This document shows, in pieces, positions 1 through 10,262 of a stretch of DNA of 36,483 nt. The stretch spans positions 1-36,483 of the forward strand of contig LGRX02030364.1 in NCBI GenBank assembly GCA_001247695.2, written 5' to 3'. A program made the position numbers and the translations under genes. Position 1 is the first letter of the stretch. Every line of letters starts with the position of its first letter. The DNA is from Cymbomonas tetramitiformis (lineage: Eukaryota; Chlorophyta; Pyramimonadophyceae; Pyramimonadales; Pyramimonadaceae). The notes beneath the pieces are model-generated. The model did not search any database. It saw nothing but the letters and a program-made list of their open reading frames with translations, and was not told the origin of the DNA.

Positions 1-1684
1 TAATGACCACTCTCTTGCTTCCAGAACCAAACCGGATGGAACCCCATCGGGAGTAATCCAGGGTGACTGGGGAGTGAGAGGCTAGCCAAGGTCCTCCAAG
101 GATAATATCCACGCAAAGATCAATGGGCATCACTCTGAGCTCCAATTGCTTGACGTACAACCCCTTGGTGGTCTCTGCTTGCAGTCGAGGACGGACGCAC
201 GTGTTGACATCGTACGACGCGCCGTCAGCTACTCGCACTCGCATGGGGGTTTCGTGAGGTCGAGGCGTCAGGGAGGGAATGCTGCGTACAGTCTTGTCCG
301 AGATAATGTTGGTGGAGCACCCACTGTCCACTAGCACCTTTACGCGACGACCGTTCACGTACGCCCAGAACAACAACAAGGTGGGGGCCTTGGAATTGTT
401 GATCTGTCGAGGTGGCGCTCGCGATGTTGATACAGCCGCCAAGAGATCACTCCAGCCAGGGCTCATGTCCCCACTGTCGATGATGCTGTTGAGCTGGCAT
501 ATGAAGGGGTCGTCCTTGGCATGAGGGTCGCCTAGGTCAGGAGGGTCGTCCATGTCAGAGTCCCATGGTAACTCGTAGGTGCCTGCATCGGCCAAGAGCC
601 CTTGAGCGGTGGCTGTCTGCACTAGGTCCCTGGGTGGGTGATCAGGTGGGTACAAGGCCACTTGGATGACCTTGTCCTTCGCTGCTCGCGCCATATCATT
701 CGTCGCCAAGTCACTTGCGTACTGGAGGAGTCCATCTTCTACTTCCTCTTGCGCTTGTTCCTTGGCTAAGATGTGCAGTAGCTCTTCGTCTGTAGGAGAG
801 TCCCGCTCCAAATATGGGAGGCCACTGGCATAATCCCGCTTAAGCTTCTCTCGTTGGCGAACCTTCTCCAGCCCACTGAGCCACCTCCTCCTTGGTGCTC
901 CTTCAGCTCGAGCTGCATGGGTCGGTGACAGCCATGGTCGGGGGCGGTCACTCCATGTGGTTGAGGTTGCCTCGGCAGTCGTGCTGTCGTTAGGTGAGGG
1001 CGTACGAGGTCGACGCCCAAGCTGGATGTCTTGACGTCGTCGTCGGTATTCTTGCAGCCTTTTAAGTTTGTTAAGGGCTGCGGGTAAGGGTGACCGAGCT
1101 CGAGCTTCTCGCTTGTTGGCGGTAACCGCGCTGTGCGTTGGTGACCGCGTGGGTCCTCGGCTGCTGCGTCGATGCTCGGCTCTCCAAAGCGGTGGGCTCG
1201 TGATCCGCGGAGGTGTACGGGGCGGTGCAAGGTCCGTTTCCAGAGCCTTGATGGAGGACCTCAAGCCCCGTGTGCCCACTTTGGAGCGTAAAGTGCTCGT
1301 CCCTTGCCCTCGGACAGCTCGAAATTGCCAACCTTGCAATGGTTGGCCCGTTGGCTCCAAGTGCACGCGGTAGCTCTCGGTCACCTTCAGGGTACGTCGG
1401 TGCCGTTTCTCAACGTGCTGGGAGTCGTCTGTGAGGTCCTCGCTCGTACACACTGGAGACTTGGCTTCCTTGCGAAGGCGAGCTTCGACCACTTGACGCT
1501 CCGGCGCGGGAGGAGGGCTAGTCATCGCCCGCGAGGATAGCATGTTGAGCTCATCGGAGTCTAGGTATCCTGTGCAAGGAGCACTCCGCCTTTGACGTCG
1601 ACGGGCTCTTCTCCACTTCTCCCGCAACTGCTGCTCCGAGAGGTAGGAGGGGGGCTCATCGCGGGGATGTGGGCCCGAGCTCAT
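1..1684 (-). CDS. Retroelement pol-type polyprotein with retropepsin domain (partial, runs off left edge)
   Basis: One open frame runs from an ATG at 1684-1682 to the window edge, 561 codons without a stop. The first ~400 residues are Arg/Pro/Ser-rich and unrecognised. A retroviral-type aspartic protease follows: VLVDSGCSTNII with the catalytic DSG at 328-320 (about residue 453), then after ~80 residues the DIILGGPWL stretch (about 110-82), the usual second protease motif of LTR retroelements. Reverse transcriptase, RNase H and integrase would lie beyond the left edge and are not visible. The start ATG overlaps the stop of the preceding gag frame (ATGA at 1684-1681), so expression by termination-reinitiation or a frameshift is possible. 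Ty3-like affiliation is inferred from the protease and the zinc knuckle; the RT is needed to confirm it. Confidence 0.72.
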   Translation of the reverse strand, partial: MSSGPHPRDEPPSYLSEQQLREKWRRARRRQRRSAPCTGYLDSDELNMLSSRAMTSPPPAPERQVVEARLRKEAKSPVCTSEDLTDDSQHVEKRHRRTLKVTESYRVHLEPTGQPLQGWQFRAVRGQGTSTLRSKVGTRGLRSSIKALETDLAPPRTPPRITSPPLWRAEHRRSSRGPTRSPTHSAVTANKREARARSPLPAALNKLKRLQEYRRRRQDIQLGRRPRTPSPNDSTTAEATSTTWSDRPRPWLSPTHAARAEGAPRRRWLSGLEKVRQREKLKRDYASGLPYLERDSPTDEELLHILAKEQAQEEVEDGLLQYASDLATNDMARAAKDKVIQVALYPPDHPPRDLVQTATAQGLLADAGTYELPWDSDMDDPPDLGDPHAKDDPFICQLNSIIDSGDMSPGWSDLLAAVSTSRAPPRQINNSKAPTLLLFWAYVNGRRVKVLVDSGCSTNIISDKTVRSIPSLTPRPHETPMRVRVADGASYDVNTCVRPRLQAETTKGLYVKQLELRVMPIDLCVDIILGGPWLASHSPVTLDYSRWGSIRFGSGSKRVVI

Positions 1685-3075
1685 TGGGACTTGGAGGGTA
1701 CTCCGAGCTCGAGGGAGTCCTCCGCGGCAAAATCCATTAGTTCCTTTGGCAACACCGCGTTGAGCACGTCGCAGTATTCATCCGTTTCCACTTCGTGCAT
1801 GACCATGTCCAAAGTTTCAGCCAGAAGTGCTTTGGCCCACTCCTTCTTACGAAGAGCAGCCTGTGGGCACTCTCGAGCATAGTGCTCTTTGCTTTGGCAC
1901 AACCTGCAACCAGTGTACTCCGGGGAGCCCAGACGTTGCCCAGTAGGAGTTGCACCCGCGGGACGATCTTCGGCTACGTAGAGCTAGTAGCTCCTCCGAG
2001 ACCTCCACCGCTGCCAGTAGCTGCACTGGCGCTCTCCTACTCGTCGCGTTGTTCAAATGCAACTCCGCCTCAATGGCGTATTCCAGCGCTAGGCGTCGAC
2101 TGGCTGGAAGGGCGCGGTCGAGGAGGATCAAGGGGGTCCCCTTCCGCTCTGCAATCTCGAACGCCTCCTTCCGTACCTCCGCGGATAAGCCCGAGAGGAA
2201 GACGTCCAGGAGGTCGGATTCCGGAACCGGTGTGGTGAGCTCGTGTGTCGCCAACATGGTCACTACGCGATGGGCTAGATGCAGTCCATCCCAAAACTCG
2301 CGCACTTTGCGCGGTGTCGCCATGCGTCCTTGAGTTTGGCGTACTCGGCGTAGGAACGAGCCCAAGGTGGCCATTTCACTCTTCAGCGGCACGATCAGCT
2401 TCGCCAGCGGCACAATGACCTTCTCAAGGTTCAACGACTTGTCCGCCTCGGCATCCAGGAGAACCCCTCGCAGCTCCGTTCCTTCGGAGCTAGGCGTAGG
2501 GAAGCAATGCTGGGTGATCTCCTTCAACAAGATATGCACCGAGAGAATCGGCTCTCCGAGCTCGAACGCTCCGTTGGGCACGTTGCACGGGGTGTTCATC
2601 GCGAGGAGCACCACTGGAAGGGCTAAGCACCTGTCGAACTCGTCCACGAACCGCAACAGCGGGCCGAAGGGGTTCGTGGACCCTTCCAGCGGTGCTGAGT
2701 ACAAGGACATGATGTCCTTCGCGGCCTTGAGGGCATATGAGTGCCTCGTGTACTCCTCCCTTTGCTGCCTGCCATCATTGTACGAGGACCTCCTACTCGA
2801 ACCGAAGCTGTAGGACGTCTCATCGTCGGGCGGATCGTCACCGCCTCCGCCCCCGCCATGGCCGCGACGTCCATCTCCAAGATTCCGCGAGGGGTCGCTA
2901 GGCGCGTCAGAAGTGGGGTCGCCAGGCGGCTCATTCCCCCCCCCTTGATGGCCACCGGGTCCTCCCGGGTCGTCACCGTCGTCATCACTATCGCCTCCAT
3001 CGTCGTCGCCTCCGCCGCCCCCACTGGTCCCACCAATTGCTGAGGATGGCCTCGGGGTCACTGAAGGGAAGCGGT
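1681..3075 (-). pseudogene. Retroelement gag-like protein with CCHC zinc knuckle, one frameshift
   Basis: Gag binds and packages element RNA in virus-like particles. The open frame on this strand can be traced back to 3433, but the part upstream of ~3075 overlaps a putative LTR promoter and is probably untranslated. The visible protein has a Gly/Asp-rich low-complexity region (~3040-2830) and a helical capsid-like body (~2720-2000). A C-terminal knuckle follows, C-x2-C-x4-H-x4-C (CRLCQSKEHYAREC, 1908-1867). The capsid frame and the knuckle frame differ by +1, with the switch around 1951-1997. No slippery heptamer was recognised there, so this is either a decay frameshift or an unusual recoding site. 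The knuckle frame ends at TGA 1683-1681. The true initiator is unclear, because no in-frame ATG is seen between ~3075 and ~2710. Confidence 0.6.
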
Positions 3076-3105
3076 CAAAGGCTCCCGGCCAAACCCCGCG
3101 CGTGC

Positions 3106-3113
3106 AATATATA
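3106..3113 (-). promoter_or_regulatory. Putative TATA box of the retroelement 5' LTR
   Basis: Read on the minus strand the sequence is TATATATT, about 30 nt upstream of ~3075 and in front of the gag frame. The position fits a Pol II start in an LTR. Neither LTR boundary nor a primer-binding site could be fixed. Confidence 0.35.
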
Positions 3114-3460
3114 CACAACGGCAGGAATTGAGTGGTTTCCGACAAGTCTGAAAGAGCTGTAAGCCCGCAATTCCATATGGCTACAGGGGGCTGCGGGCTA
3201 CGAGCGCATCTCGAGCACGGAACGTTGGACGTGCTGGACGCGACTTCGTCGTACACGCAACAAACGATCGCCGTTCCCGCCAGAGGTGGTGAAGGAAGTT
3301 GAGAGGCCGGGGCTTCGGAGACCGGCGGTCCACACCCAGACGCTAGGTCATGGTCTCGGTACCTTCTTGCTACGTCACAGAACATGCGTTCCGCTTCCAT
3401 CTTGCCCACGTGGCCAGGTAAGTGCTCCTCCACGTGTGCACGGACACACTAGGAAGGATT

Positions 3461-3771
3461 TGTGTTAAAAACTGTTAATGATGTGTTAAAAAATGTTAAT
3501 CGAGTGTTAAATAGTGTTAATGTGGAAACTGGGTGTTAATCAAGTGTTAATACGCGAAAAATTTCATAATGGGCTATATTATAGGCGGAAAAGTGTTAAT
3601 GAGGTGTGAAGAAAGTGTTAACCGTTGGCGAGGGAGTGTTAATGGGACAGTTCAGGAGTGTTAACGGAAGGCTGCATCTGTTAATCGCGGTATAATCACG
3701 CTGCTGGGAATTATATTGGAGCCAGAACACACGCCTGTTTCGCCGATACATTTGAAAAGTGTTAATACCCA
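3461..3771 (+). repeat. Cluster of same-strand GTGTTAA(T) repeats
   Basis: Eleven GTGTTAA copies plus three TGTTAAT variants occur in about 310 bp, all in the same orientation, with irregular spacing of roughly 15-60 bp. There is no coding signal. Clusters of short oriented motifs like this are typical of the subterminal regions of EnSpm/CACTA elements, where the element's own protein binds. A CACTA string occurs just outside at ~3446-3450, but no matching far end was found. Confidence 0.6.
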
Positions 3772-4453
3772 GCGCAGCCACCGTGATGTGGGTGTCCTGG
3801 CGAGACAATCATTTCAAAATGCAGTCGCCACTGACAACGCCCATGCCCATCGACGATCGACAGGATCATCTACGGTAGATATAGGTGCATCCGCGAACAC
3901 CAAACGCATGAAGACCTTATTAAGACCTATCTAGCTACGTACGTAGGATGGAACTATCGTTGGACGTAGGTAGCTAGCGAAATCATTTCTGAGCTGACGT
4001 TCTGCCCGAGCAGAACAGCATATATAATATATTTGTTACAAGAGAAACCCGAGTCTGTAAATTTTGTAAGGTGCTAAATCGTTGCACGGTCGCTGTTATA
4101 TTTTTATCCACACGTTTATAGACTGCAAACCAAAGGGTGGGGATGCGTGGTGTTCGTTCATAACAGATGGATGACCAGGGGAGCGCAAACTTGGTGACTG
4201 CTGGAAAGCAACCGCGAACTGCTAATAACGCGGTAAGTGCAGATTGTGGAACAGAATCTTCGTTTATTTTAAGTGTGAGTAAACTGATGCGGGCGATGTT
4301 CAGGCTCCCGGTGGCGCACATACTCGTCCGAAGCAGTTCTACGTCGTGATCTACTCCGCAGCCAGAGTGCGTACTAAGGGAACCATTGACCTGAATAACG
4401 CGGTACTCGGCAGCCCGCACAGTGTCATCTCGCAATATGGCTTGGCGTGCCGC
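3772..4453. other. Non-coding stretch with a short inverted repeat
   Basis: No convincing gene is seen. It contains an inverted repeat, CTAGCTACGTACG at 3931-3943 against CGTAGGTAGCTAG at 3965-3977 (12 of 13 positions pair, 21-nt spacer), and a TATATAATATAT stretch near 4020 that could serve as a core promoter for the plus-strand ORF at 4454. Confidence 0.4.
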
Positions 4454-5563
4454 ATGATGTGCGTCGCGTGTGGAGACGAAATACGATTTGCGGGAGGCTA
4501 CGACACCTTGCCGGGTGTTTGGGCGTGTTCCCTGTGCAGATCAGGCGTTCTGGGTTGTGACGCTCTGCGTACTATCGGAGCCGTGATGTGTGGTCCGTGC
4601 CAGCGTGTGCGGCGCGAACCTAAAGTCCGGGCGCCACTATCCGCGCATGAGAAGCACCCGGGGCAGGCGGCCACATTGGCCGATTACTGCCAGTTAGACG
4701 AGGCCGAGGCGAAGCTGCATGCACTCCTGAATGTGGAGGACCTAGGCCTTGCTTGGAACAAACTCCGCGGGGTGCTCGGCGCTGAGGCGTGGGGACGCGC
4801 GGATGCCACGGTGAAGCACAGGATCGCCAACCTGACTTGGGGTGACGGTGAACATCCAACTGGTGAACGTCCGCCGGCGCGGCCTTTGCAGGACTCTGGC
4901 GACGGCATTACTGCTCTCTGGGACCGACGGGCTACCCGTGACGATGCATTCTCATCTTTTGACGATCACCAGTTGTACCGGGAACTGGGTGTCTGCTGCC
5001 CGGGCTTGCGTAGTGTCGTGTTCGGTATGCTTACCGCGTTGAACGCGCAGCGTCTGCGGACAGCCGATATTCCTCTTGGCGCGGACAAGTCCTACAAGAA
5101 ACAACACCTGTTCCATACGGACGCGGAGGGCGGGCTGCATGTGAACATACGTGTTGCTGAACTCTTGCAAAGTCCTGATCAGCTGGACCTGGGTTTCGCA
5201 TCCTTGGCGATGGCTGTCTACGGCACTCGGGATGTGACTCGTGGAGCCGTGGCGGTGATAGCGGCTCGCATTGCCTGGGGTCATACGCAGACCGGCATCC
5301 GGCACGAGCAACAACGCCAACTGTGCGAAGAATACAATTGTCACTGGGGATACTTGACGGGCAGCACGCTGAGGATCTACTCGGAATGTAGATATGAGAA
5401 TGTCCTCCCGCTGAGCCTCAGCACACCTTGTCACGTAGACCTAGTACAATTTAGAGGGAAGCGACCCTCCTTGTGTAGGATTTCCGAGCTACGTTCAATC
5501 GGGATCTCGGTACAGTACACCTGCTCAACGGATGTTGAAGCTTCCATCGATCTAACCATCTAA
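4454..5563 (+). CDS. Hypothetical Cys-rich protein (three CxxC pairs)
   Basis: This is a 369-codon open frame starting at tandem ATGs (4454 and 4457) and ending in TAA. The N-terminus has CVAC, CSLC and CGPC pairs within ~50 residues, a likely zinc-binding module. The rest is not recognised; it is moderately helical with no membrane segment. It is the first of a series of plus-strand ORFs leading to a TNP2-like transposase fragment, so it may be an accessory or N-terminal exon of that element. That link is inference from order and strand only. An alternative is an unrelated host gene or chance ORF, but its length without stops argues against chance. Confidence 0.45.
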   Translation: MMCVACGDEIRFAGGYDTLPGVWACSLCRSGVLGCDALRTIGAVMCGPCQRVRREPKVRAPLSAHEKHPGQAATLADYCQLDEAEAKLHALLNVEDLGLAWNKLRGVLGAEAWGRADATVKHRIANLTWGDGEHPTGERPPARPLQDSGDGITALWDRRATRDDAFSSFDDHQLYRELGVCCPGLRSVVFGMLTALNAQRLRTADIPLGADKSYKKQHLFHTDAEGGLHVNIRVAELLQSPDQLDLGFASLAMAVYGTRDVTRGAVAVIAARIAWGHTQTGIRHEQQRQLCEEYNCHWGYLTGSTLRIYSECRYENVLPLSLSTPCHVDLVQFRGKRPSLCRISELRSIGISVQYTCSTDVEASIDLTI

Positions 5564-5813
5564 TCATCGTAAGCTCCTTGTTATATGGAATGTTATATGC
5601 TGGCGTGAAGCGATTCCAGAAGCTACTTGTTGCCAATCCTTTTGGGGACCCTTGTGGGGATCCCAAGTTCCCAAACCTTTTGGGGACCACTCGAGGGCAC
5701 CTTGCGTGTACCGATTACCCGCTCGCTGCCTTGTGCCCGCCGGTACACTTCGTGTTAGTGCATTCCAGCTCCCTATGTCATGGTGATGGTCCGTGCACGG
5801 GGCATATGTCGGG

Positions 5814-6320
5814 ATGCAGGTCGAGTATCACACATACCTCGGTAGAGTGGGCTTGCATCGTTGGCAACTCATAAAACTGTGGGGACAAGAGGGTAGAGCC
5901 CAGCAGGGCTTTTGGCCAGAGAGTGATTCCGACAGCTTCGGGGAGCACGCCCTTGCACTGTTGAATGACGTCTACGGTGAGAGTCGGCTACAGCATGCTC
6001 GGTATGCCATGGTCGGCGAGTGTCCTCTGACACCGGGAGCAAGCTACTTCGAGTTTGCTGGGGTGCCCCGTCCGGGTTGGGCGGTCCCTGAGTTTGGCGA
6101 AGGCTTGCTGCGTATACGTGTGTACACCACCCCCGTGGACGGCGGTGACTGCCATGGATGGTGGGGTGAGGTAGTGCTCGTCCGTGGTCCGTGGGCACAC
6201 CCATGCCTTCACTACACTAACGCCTTCCAGTCGTTTTTCGCTACCAGTTTGCACCGTGACCTCACGGATGCCCCCACCGTTGCCAGCCCCCTGCGGTTGG
6301 GGCTGTCTCGAGGGTATTGA
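5814..6320 (+). CDS. Hypothetical ORF upstream of MYND finger
   Basis: This is a 168-codon open frame from ATG 5814 to TGA 6318-6320, rich in Gly, Trp and aromatic residues. No family was recognised. Its stop codon overlaps the beginning of the adjacent MYND-containing frame (shift at 6317-6320), so the two may be one gene broken by a frameshift or joined by an unrecognised intron. A duplicated CCTTTTGGGGACC lies upstream at 5638-5690. Confidence 0.3.
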   Translation: MQVEYHTYLGRVGLHRWQLIKLWGQEGRAQQGFWPESDSDSFGEHALALLNDVYGESRLQHARYAMVGECPLTPGASYFEFAGVPRPGWAVPEFGEGLLRIRVYTTPVDGGDCHGWWGEVVLVRGPWAHPCLHYTNAFQSFFATSLHRDLTDAPTVASPLRLGLSRGY

Positions 6321-6574
6321 CACCCACCCAGCTTGGGGAACGTGTGGACGACGTGAATACTGTGTACTCCGCCTTCATAGCATGGCGTGGCTACGTCCGT
6401 CTTGTATGCTGTGCCATGTGCGGCCTGCTGGCTGCTAATCGAAAGTGGTGCCCGTGCCGACGTGTAGCGTACTGCGGCCCTAGCTGCCAGCGTGCTCACT
6501 GGAGAAGCCACAAGCCAGAGTGTGCGTGGAAGACGACGGCCGACAATAGCCAGGGAACTCGACCGGGCCTTTAG
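6317..6574 (+). CDS. MYND-type zinc finger fragment
   Basis: The open segment has no in-frame ATG before the domain, so it is an internal exon or a broken gene. From C at ~6410 to ~6523 it shows a MYND-type pattern: C-x2-C, nine residues, C-x-C, YC-x3-CQ, HW-x2-H-K-x2-C. MYND fingers are protein-interaction modules often found in transcription and chromatin proteins. The middle pair is C-x-C rather than the usual C-x2-C. Frame ends at TAG 6572-6574. It sits between two unrecognised ORFs in a region that ends in a decayed transposase, so a transposon-borne MYND protein is possible but unproven. Confidence 0.6.
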   Translation: MTPTQLGERVDDVNTVYSAFIAWRGYVRLVCCAMCGLLAANRKWCPCRRVAYCGPSCQRAHWRSHKPECAWKTTADNSQGTRPGL

Positions 6575-6860
6575 AGCAGCAGACTGGCATCTTACCACTT
6601 AGGAGGACGGCCCCCCTATCTAGCTGTAACAAAACACTTTTATATGAAGATAGTAATCTCCATTTGGCTGGTGGCCGTGTGCTGCCTACTCCATGATGTT
6701 CCGGTAGCGATGGATTGATGTCTTGCGTGATTCGTAATATCCCTGTGCACACGGATGTCATGGTTTTGCGGTGATAAAACTTCGTTATGATAAAACTTCG
6801 GACCCGCTGTATTGCATTGAATTTACCCGCTCGCGCTGGGGTGTGATGTAGGATCCGTGC

Positions 6861-7634
6861 ATGATCTCCGCGATTGCATCCAATTCGGACGACACACGCC
6901 TTTGGGTTGATATGACAACATACTTGCAGCGAGTCGGCCGAACGTTCGTCAGAATCCGCCGAATGCGCCTTGCACGTGGCGCGGTGGGGAACCACATGAC
7001 ACTCCTGTTTCACGGACACACGTGGTTGGACAACGGACACACGTGGTTGGACACACGTGGGATGCCAATTAACAGATGGGGGCTTCTGCGCACACAAAAC
7101 GCAGCCCTAGAAACTGCGGAGAGGTACCTGTTGAACGTCCCGCCTAGGTTGGGACCTGATAACGCCGCGCGCCTTATGTTGGGACAGCGTGTGGGCACGG
7201 TGTGTTCTCGCGAGGGGCTCCTCCCATGTCGGCAAGGGTTGTTCCTGGCCCTTGTGCTGACCACGGTGCGCACGATATTCCGGTTTGTACACGATTGGCG
7301 CATGCAGGGTGAGAGTTATGGAAACATCATTGTGTGCGGTGTGTTGTACCGTCCGTGGTCGCGCACAAGTTGGAAAACCGGTCATTTCCCTTCGGTTACT
7401 GTCATGGAGTTCGTGGGGTGTCTTCCAGGGGGGGGTGGTTTGGAAGGTGCGGGGGAGATCCTCGTGTTGTCGGATACCTCGGGGAACCCGTTCGATCCGG
7501 TAATGGTAAGCACGGGATGCAATGTTTCGCAGTTTGCACCGTTGGTGACATTTCGACTGTCGAGCGTGCGCTCGGAAAACGCGCACGGAGGAATGTATCC
7601 GTGGTGCCACCGGTTCATAGGCTATTGCGCTTGA
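6861..7634 (+). CDS. Hypothetical ORF with internal GHTWLD duplication
   Basis: A 257-codon open frame from ATG 6861 to TGA. It is basic in the N-terminal third and Gly/Val-rich in the C-terminal half. A short tandem duplication encoding GHTWLDN/GHTWLDT lies at ~7012-7066. No family was recognised. It ends ~28 bp upstream of the exon carrying the TNP2-like core, so it may hold upstream exons of the same transposase. It lacks the acidic motif expected just before the NLP(P) signature, so this is uncertain. Confidence 0.3.
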   Translation: MISAIASNSDDTRLWVDMTTYLQRVGRTFVRIRRMRLARGAVGNHMTLLFHGHTWLDNGHTWLDTRGMPINRWGLLRTQNAALETAERYLLNVPPRLGPDNAARLMLGQRVGTVCSREGLLPCRQGLFLALVLTTVRTIFRFVHDWRMQGESYGNIIVCGVLYRPWSRTSWKTGHFPSVTVMEFVGCLPGGGGLEGAGEILVLSDTSGNPFDPVMVSTGCNVSQFAPLVTFRLSSVRSENAHGGMYPWCHRFIGYCA

Positions 7635-7662
7635 CTGCGTGTGCAATGGAGGGTATCCGCAG

Positions 7663-9040
7663 GAACGTGTGAAGATGAAGCACTGCGGTGTGATCTCGAT
7701 TGCCCCTGGCCCACGTCAACACTGGAAGGACGTCGACGTGTTGCTAGAACCCATGATGGAAGAGCTGAAACAACTGAGTAAGGGCCATGCCGATGCTGAC
7801 CAAACCCCTTTCAGGGTGTATGACGGGTACTTCCAGGTGTGGCATGAACAGTTCAGCGTGTTCCTGATGTTATGCTACTGCGATACGATTGCGCGTAACG
7901 ACTTGGGGAAGTTCGCTCCCGTGGCGGCAAGGCGCAACGACTTCAAAAGCATCTGGGAGGCCACTAAGGGCCCTAACGGTAATGGTATGTACTGCTTGGG
8001 CTATGCGAACCCCATCTCGCAGACATACTTGGACGAAGGGGAGGTGTTGTATGCCAATGATCCGAGTGTGTGGTTAACGAAGGAGGACCACAAGGAACTG
8101 GTGAGGCTGACCGCGGAGGATGGTGTGGATCCGATGCGAACCGGCCGATATGCAGCCGGGCCGTTAGAGCAGCTGGAATACTTTGACCCCATCTACGGGT
8201 ACGTGCTGCCGTTCATGCACATGATGTGTTACGGCGTCATCAAGAAGTTCCTGAAAATGCTGCGAAACAAGGTGAACAATTGCCCAAACACGTGTTATTT
8301 CTCACCCATGCAACTGAAGCAGTTGCAGGCCAACGGAAAGGGACTGACCGCGCCGCATGACATGCACCGGGAGTACCAGGACTTCGTGCAATACGCGGGT
8401 GAGCACCCGGATCTAACCACGGATACCGACACCCATCACCTTGCATGTGCCTTGTTTAGTAGGAACGGGCGTGGCAGATGCGCCAACCTTATACGCCCGG
8501 TCCGCGTGCAACCATGTTTGTGTGCACCGGCAGGAAATGGCCACACCTACTAACCGTAGGGATGAATGCTACTACAACCAGGTATATATGTATGCACTGT
8601 TGTTAGTTTGTTGGTGTCATTTCATACGCGGGGAGGATGAGCCGGTTCTTAACATCTGTAAAAAGCTCGCTGTTGCAGGGAACTACACCATGGAGGACAT
8701 GCTGAACTTTATCTTGATTTTCAGTCCGATGGTGTTCATGGATGTTCTGAAGAACTTGAATCCGGAGTTGGACAAGGCTTGGTGGACTTTGCGGCGGGCG
8801 GTGCTCTACTTTATGAGAGGGCCTGCAATAGGATTGTGTGGGGACCTCCAGTCCCGTGCGGAGCCACGGAAGGAGGCCGGGAAAGAGCTGTGGGCCTTTG
8901 CGGTGATTGTGGAACAGCAATGCCCCATGAACATGTTGACGTTGAATCTGCGCATGGCGGTCGTTCACTTGTGCAAGCAAGAGGAGGAAACCGGCGTGGT
9001 GAGCAGCACCAGCGGAGCGCCAAAACCAAATGGACCGTAG
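7663..9040 (+). pseudogene. TNP2-like (Transposase_21 family) transposase fragment, 3'-truncated
   Basis: A plausible exon starts after CCGCAG at 7662. Its protein runs SIAPGPRQHWKDVDVLLEPM followed by EELKQL, which matches the part of TNP2 transposases that normally reads (x)PGPKxPxxDIDVYLxPLxxEL. It then continues through a WHEQFSVFLMLCYCDTIA stretch corresponding to the family's LLWTIxDFPA region. A second open segment (8534-9040) contains an Asn/Leu-His-type region (MLTLNLRMAVVHLCKQ) like the start of DUF4218. The fragment stops before the FGPVxxxWxFxFExxNG part, and the joining intron phases near 8400-8534 do not fit. I read it as a decayed, truncated element related to the intact one at 11.5-16.2 kb. 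Confidence 0.6.
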
Positions 9041-10262
9041 AGCGGGACTAGCCCGCCTAGCCTGTTTGATTGTCTTTTAGATGCCTAGGCAGCGCCCATG
9101 CACGGATGTGCTTCTAGCTGGGTTGGAAAAGGCCCCCTCGGCTTGGACACTAAGTTGACAATTGGGTTAGGGTTTAGGGTTTTCCCTTGCTCTTGCATGG
9201 CCACTCACACCTTCGGGGTGAGGTGGTGTCACGGGGAGGCTGAAGTTCCCCCCCCACTGTATGGGGGTTCAGCTCCTCCTAGCATCACCCCTTGCTGTGT
9301 GTGTCACTGGTCGTGTGTCACCGTATGACACACACCTGCTAGAAAACTCACTGCCGTAATTCTTCTATCAGTTTTGTATCACCGGTTTCCCCAAGCCACT
9401 GCTTTCTGAGTCCCTGTTTCAGTGATATTGTTATATATCTATATCAATATATATACACATTATCACCTCTTCTATCACACAGACTTAAACTTGTAATATG
9501 TTTATTCAGTGATTACTTCACTCGTAATAATGATAATCCATCTACTTCGACTGAATATCTTATTTACTCGTTCTTGATACATAGGATTTGTGATAGGCAC
9601 GGTCAGCGCATCACATATTCACATTCCAAGGTTGCCTTGTTTCCCGTTGCCCTTGTTGGCAACGACAAGCAAGGTAGCCCCTCCAAACCTCAATTGTGAT
9701 GCCGCTAAGCAAAACCTATTGCGTGTCGTAGTCTCATAACCGGTTTAATTAGTCTTGAAACCTGTTATCGATCATATTTCATATAGGTTTTACAGGTGTG
9801 AAGGTTGCCAATAGGTTGCCAAGCTGAACAAATTAGTATGAAATAGGTTCTTAGGCCAATTTGGGTGATTGTAAAAGAAATAGGGGCCTAGGGCAAGCGT
9901 CTCCGCGTCTCAGCGAACCGGTTTGGGCGTGTATGGGGCCCGCGAGATCGGCTAATTATTGAAAAAAAATTAGGAAAATTTTAGGGGCCTTTTCAAAAAG
10001 GGAGGAAAAATTTAGGTGACTTTAGGAAAAATTTCCAAAAAAATTTGGGTCAATTTTTAAAAAATGTGGGCCAGAGCCAACGTGAGGTGCCACAACAAAG
10101 CAGGTAAGCTTGCATCCCAAACCTAAACCCTAGGCAAAATAGGCAGCAGTTACAGGCCCTATGGGACCTTTTGCAGTCCAACTAGAGGTGGATCCCCACA
10201 TAGGCGTTGGCCCGAAACTACTGCACTAGCTAGAGCCGTTTACCGAAGATGCCTGTCTAACT
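9041..10262. other. Non-coding stretch with short telomere-like tract
   Basis: No supportable gene. A GGGTTAGGGTTTAGGGTTTT tract at ~9163-9182 matches the plant-type TTTAGGG telomere unit but has only two or three units. AT-rich runs occur at 9425-9480 and 9958-10065, and a reverse-orientation CCTAAACCCTA lies near 10122-10132. Nothing else stands out. Confidence 0.5.

Noticed and set aside
9163..9183. Telomere or chromosome end
   Set aside because: Only two or three TTTAGGG-like units are present and normal sequence continues on both sides. At most it is a short interstitial tract.
3446..9400. CACTA-ended element from the CACTA string at 3446
   Set aside because: No matching inverted TAGTG end or target duplication was found near 9.0-9.4 kb, so the borders of the decayed TNP2-like element are left open.
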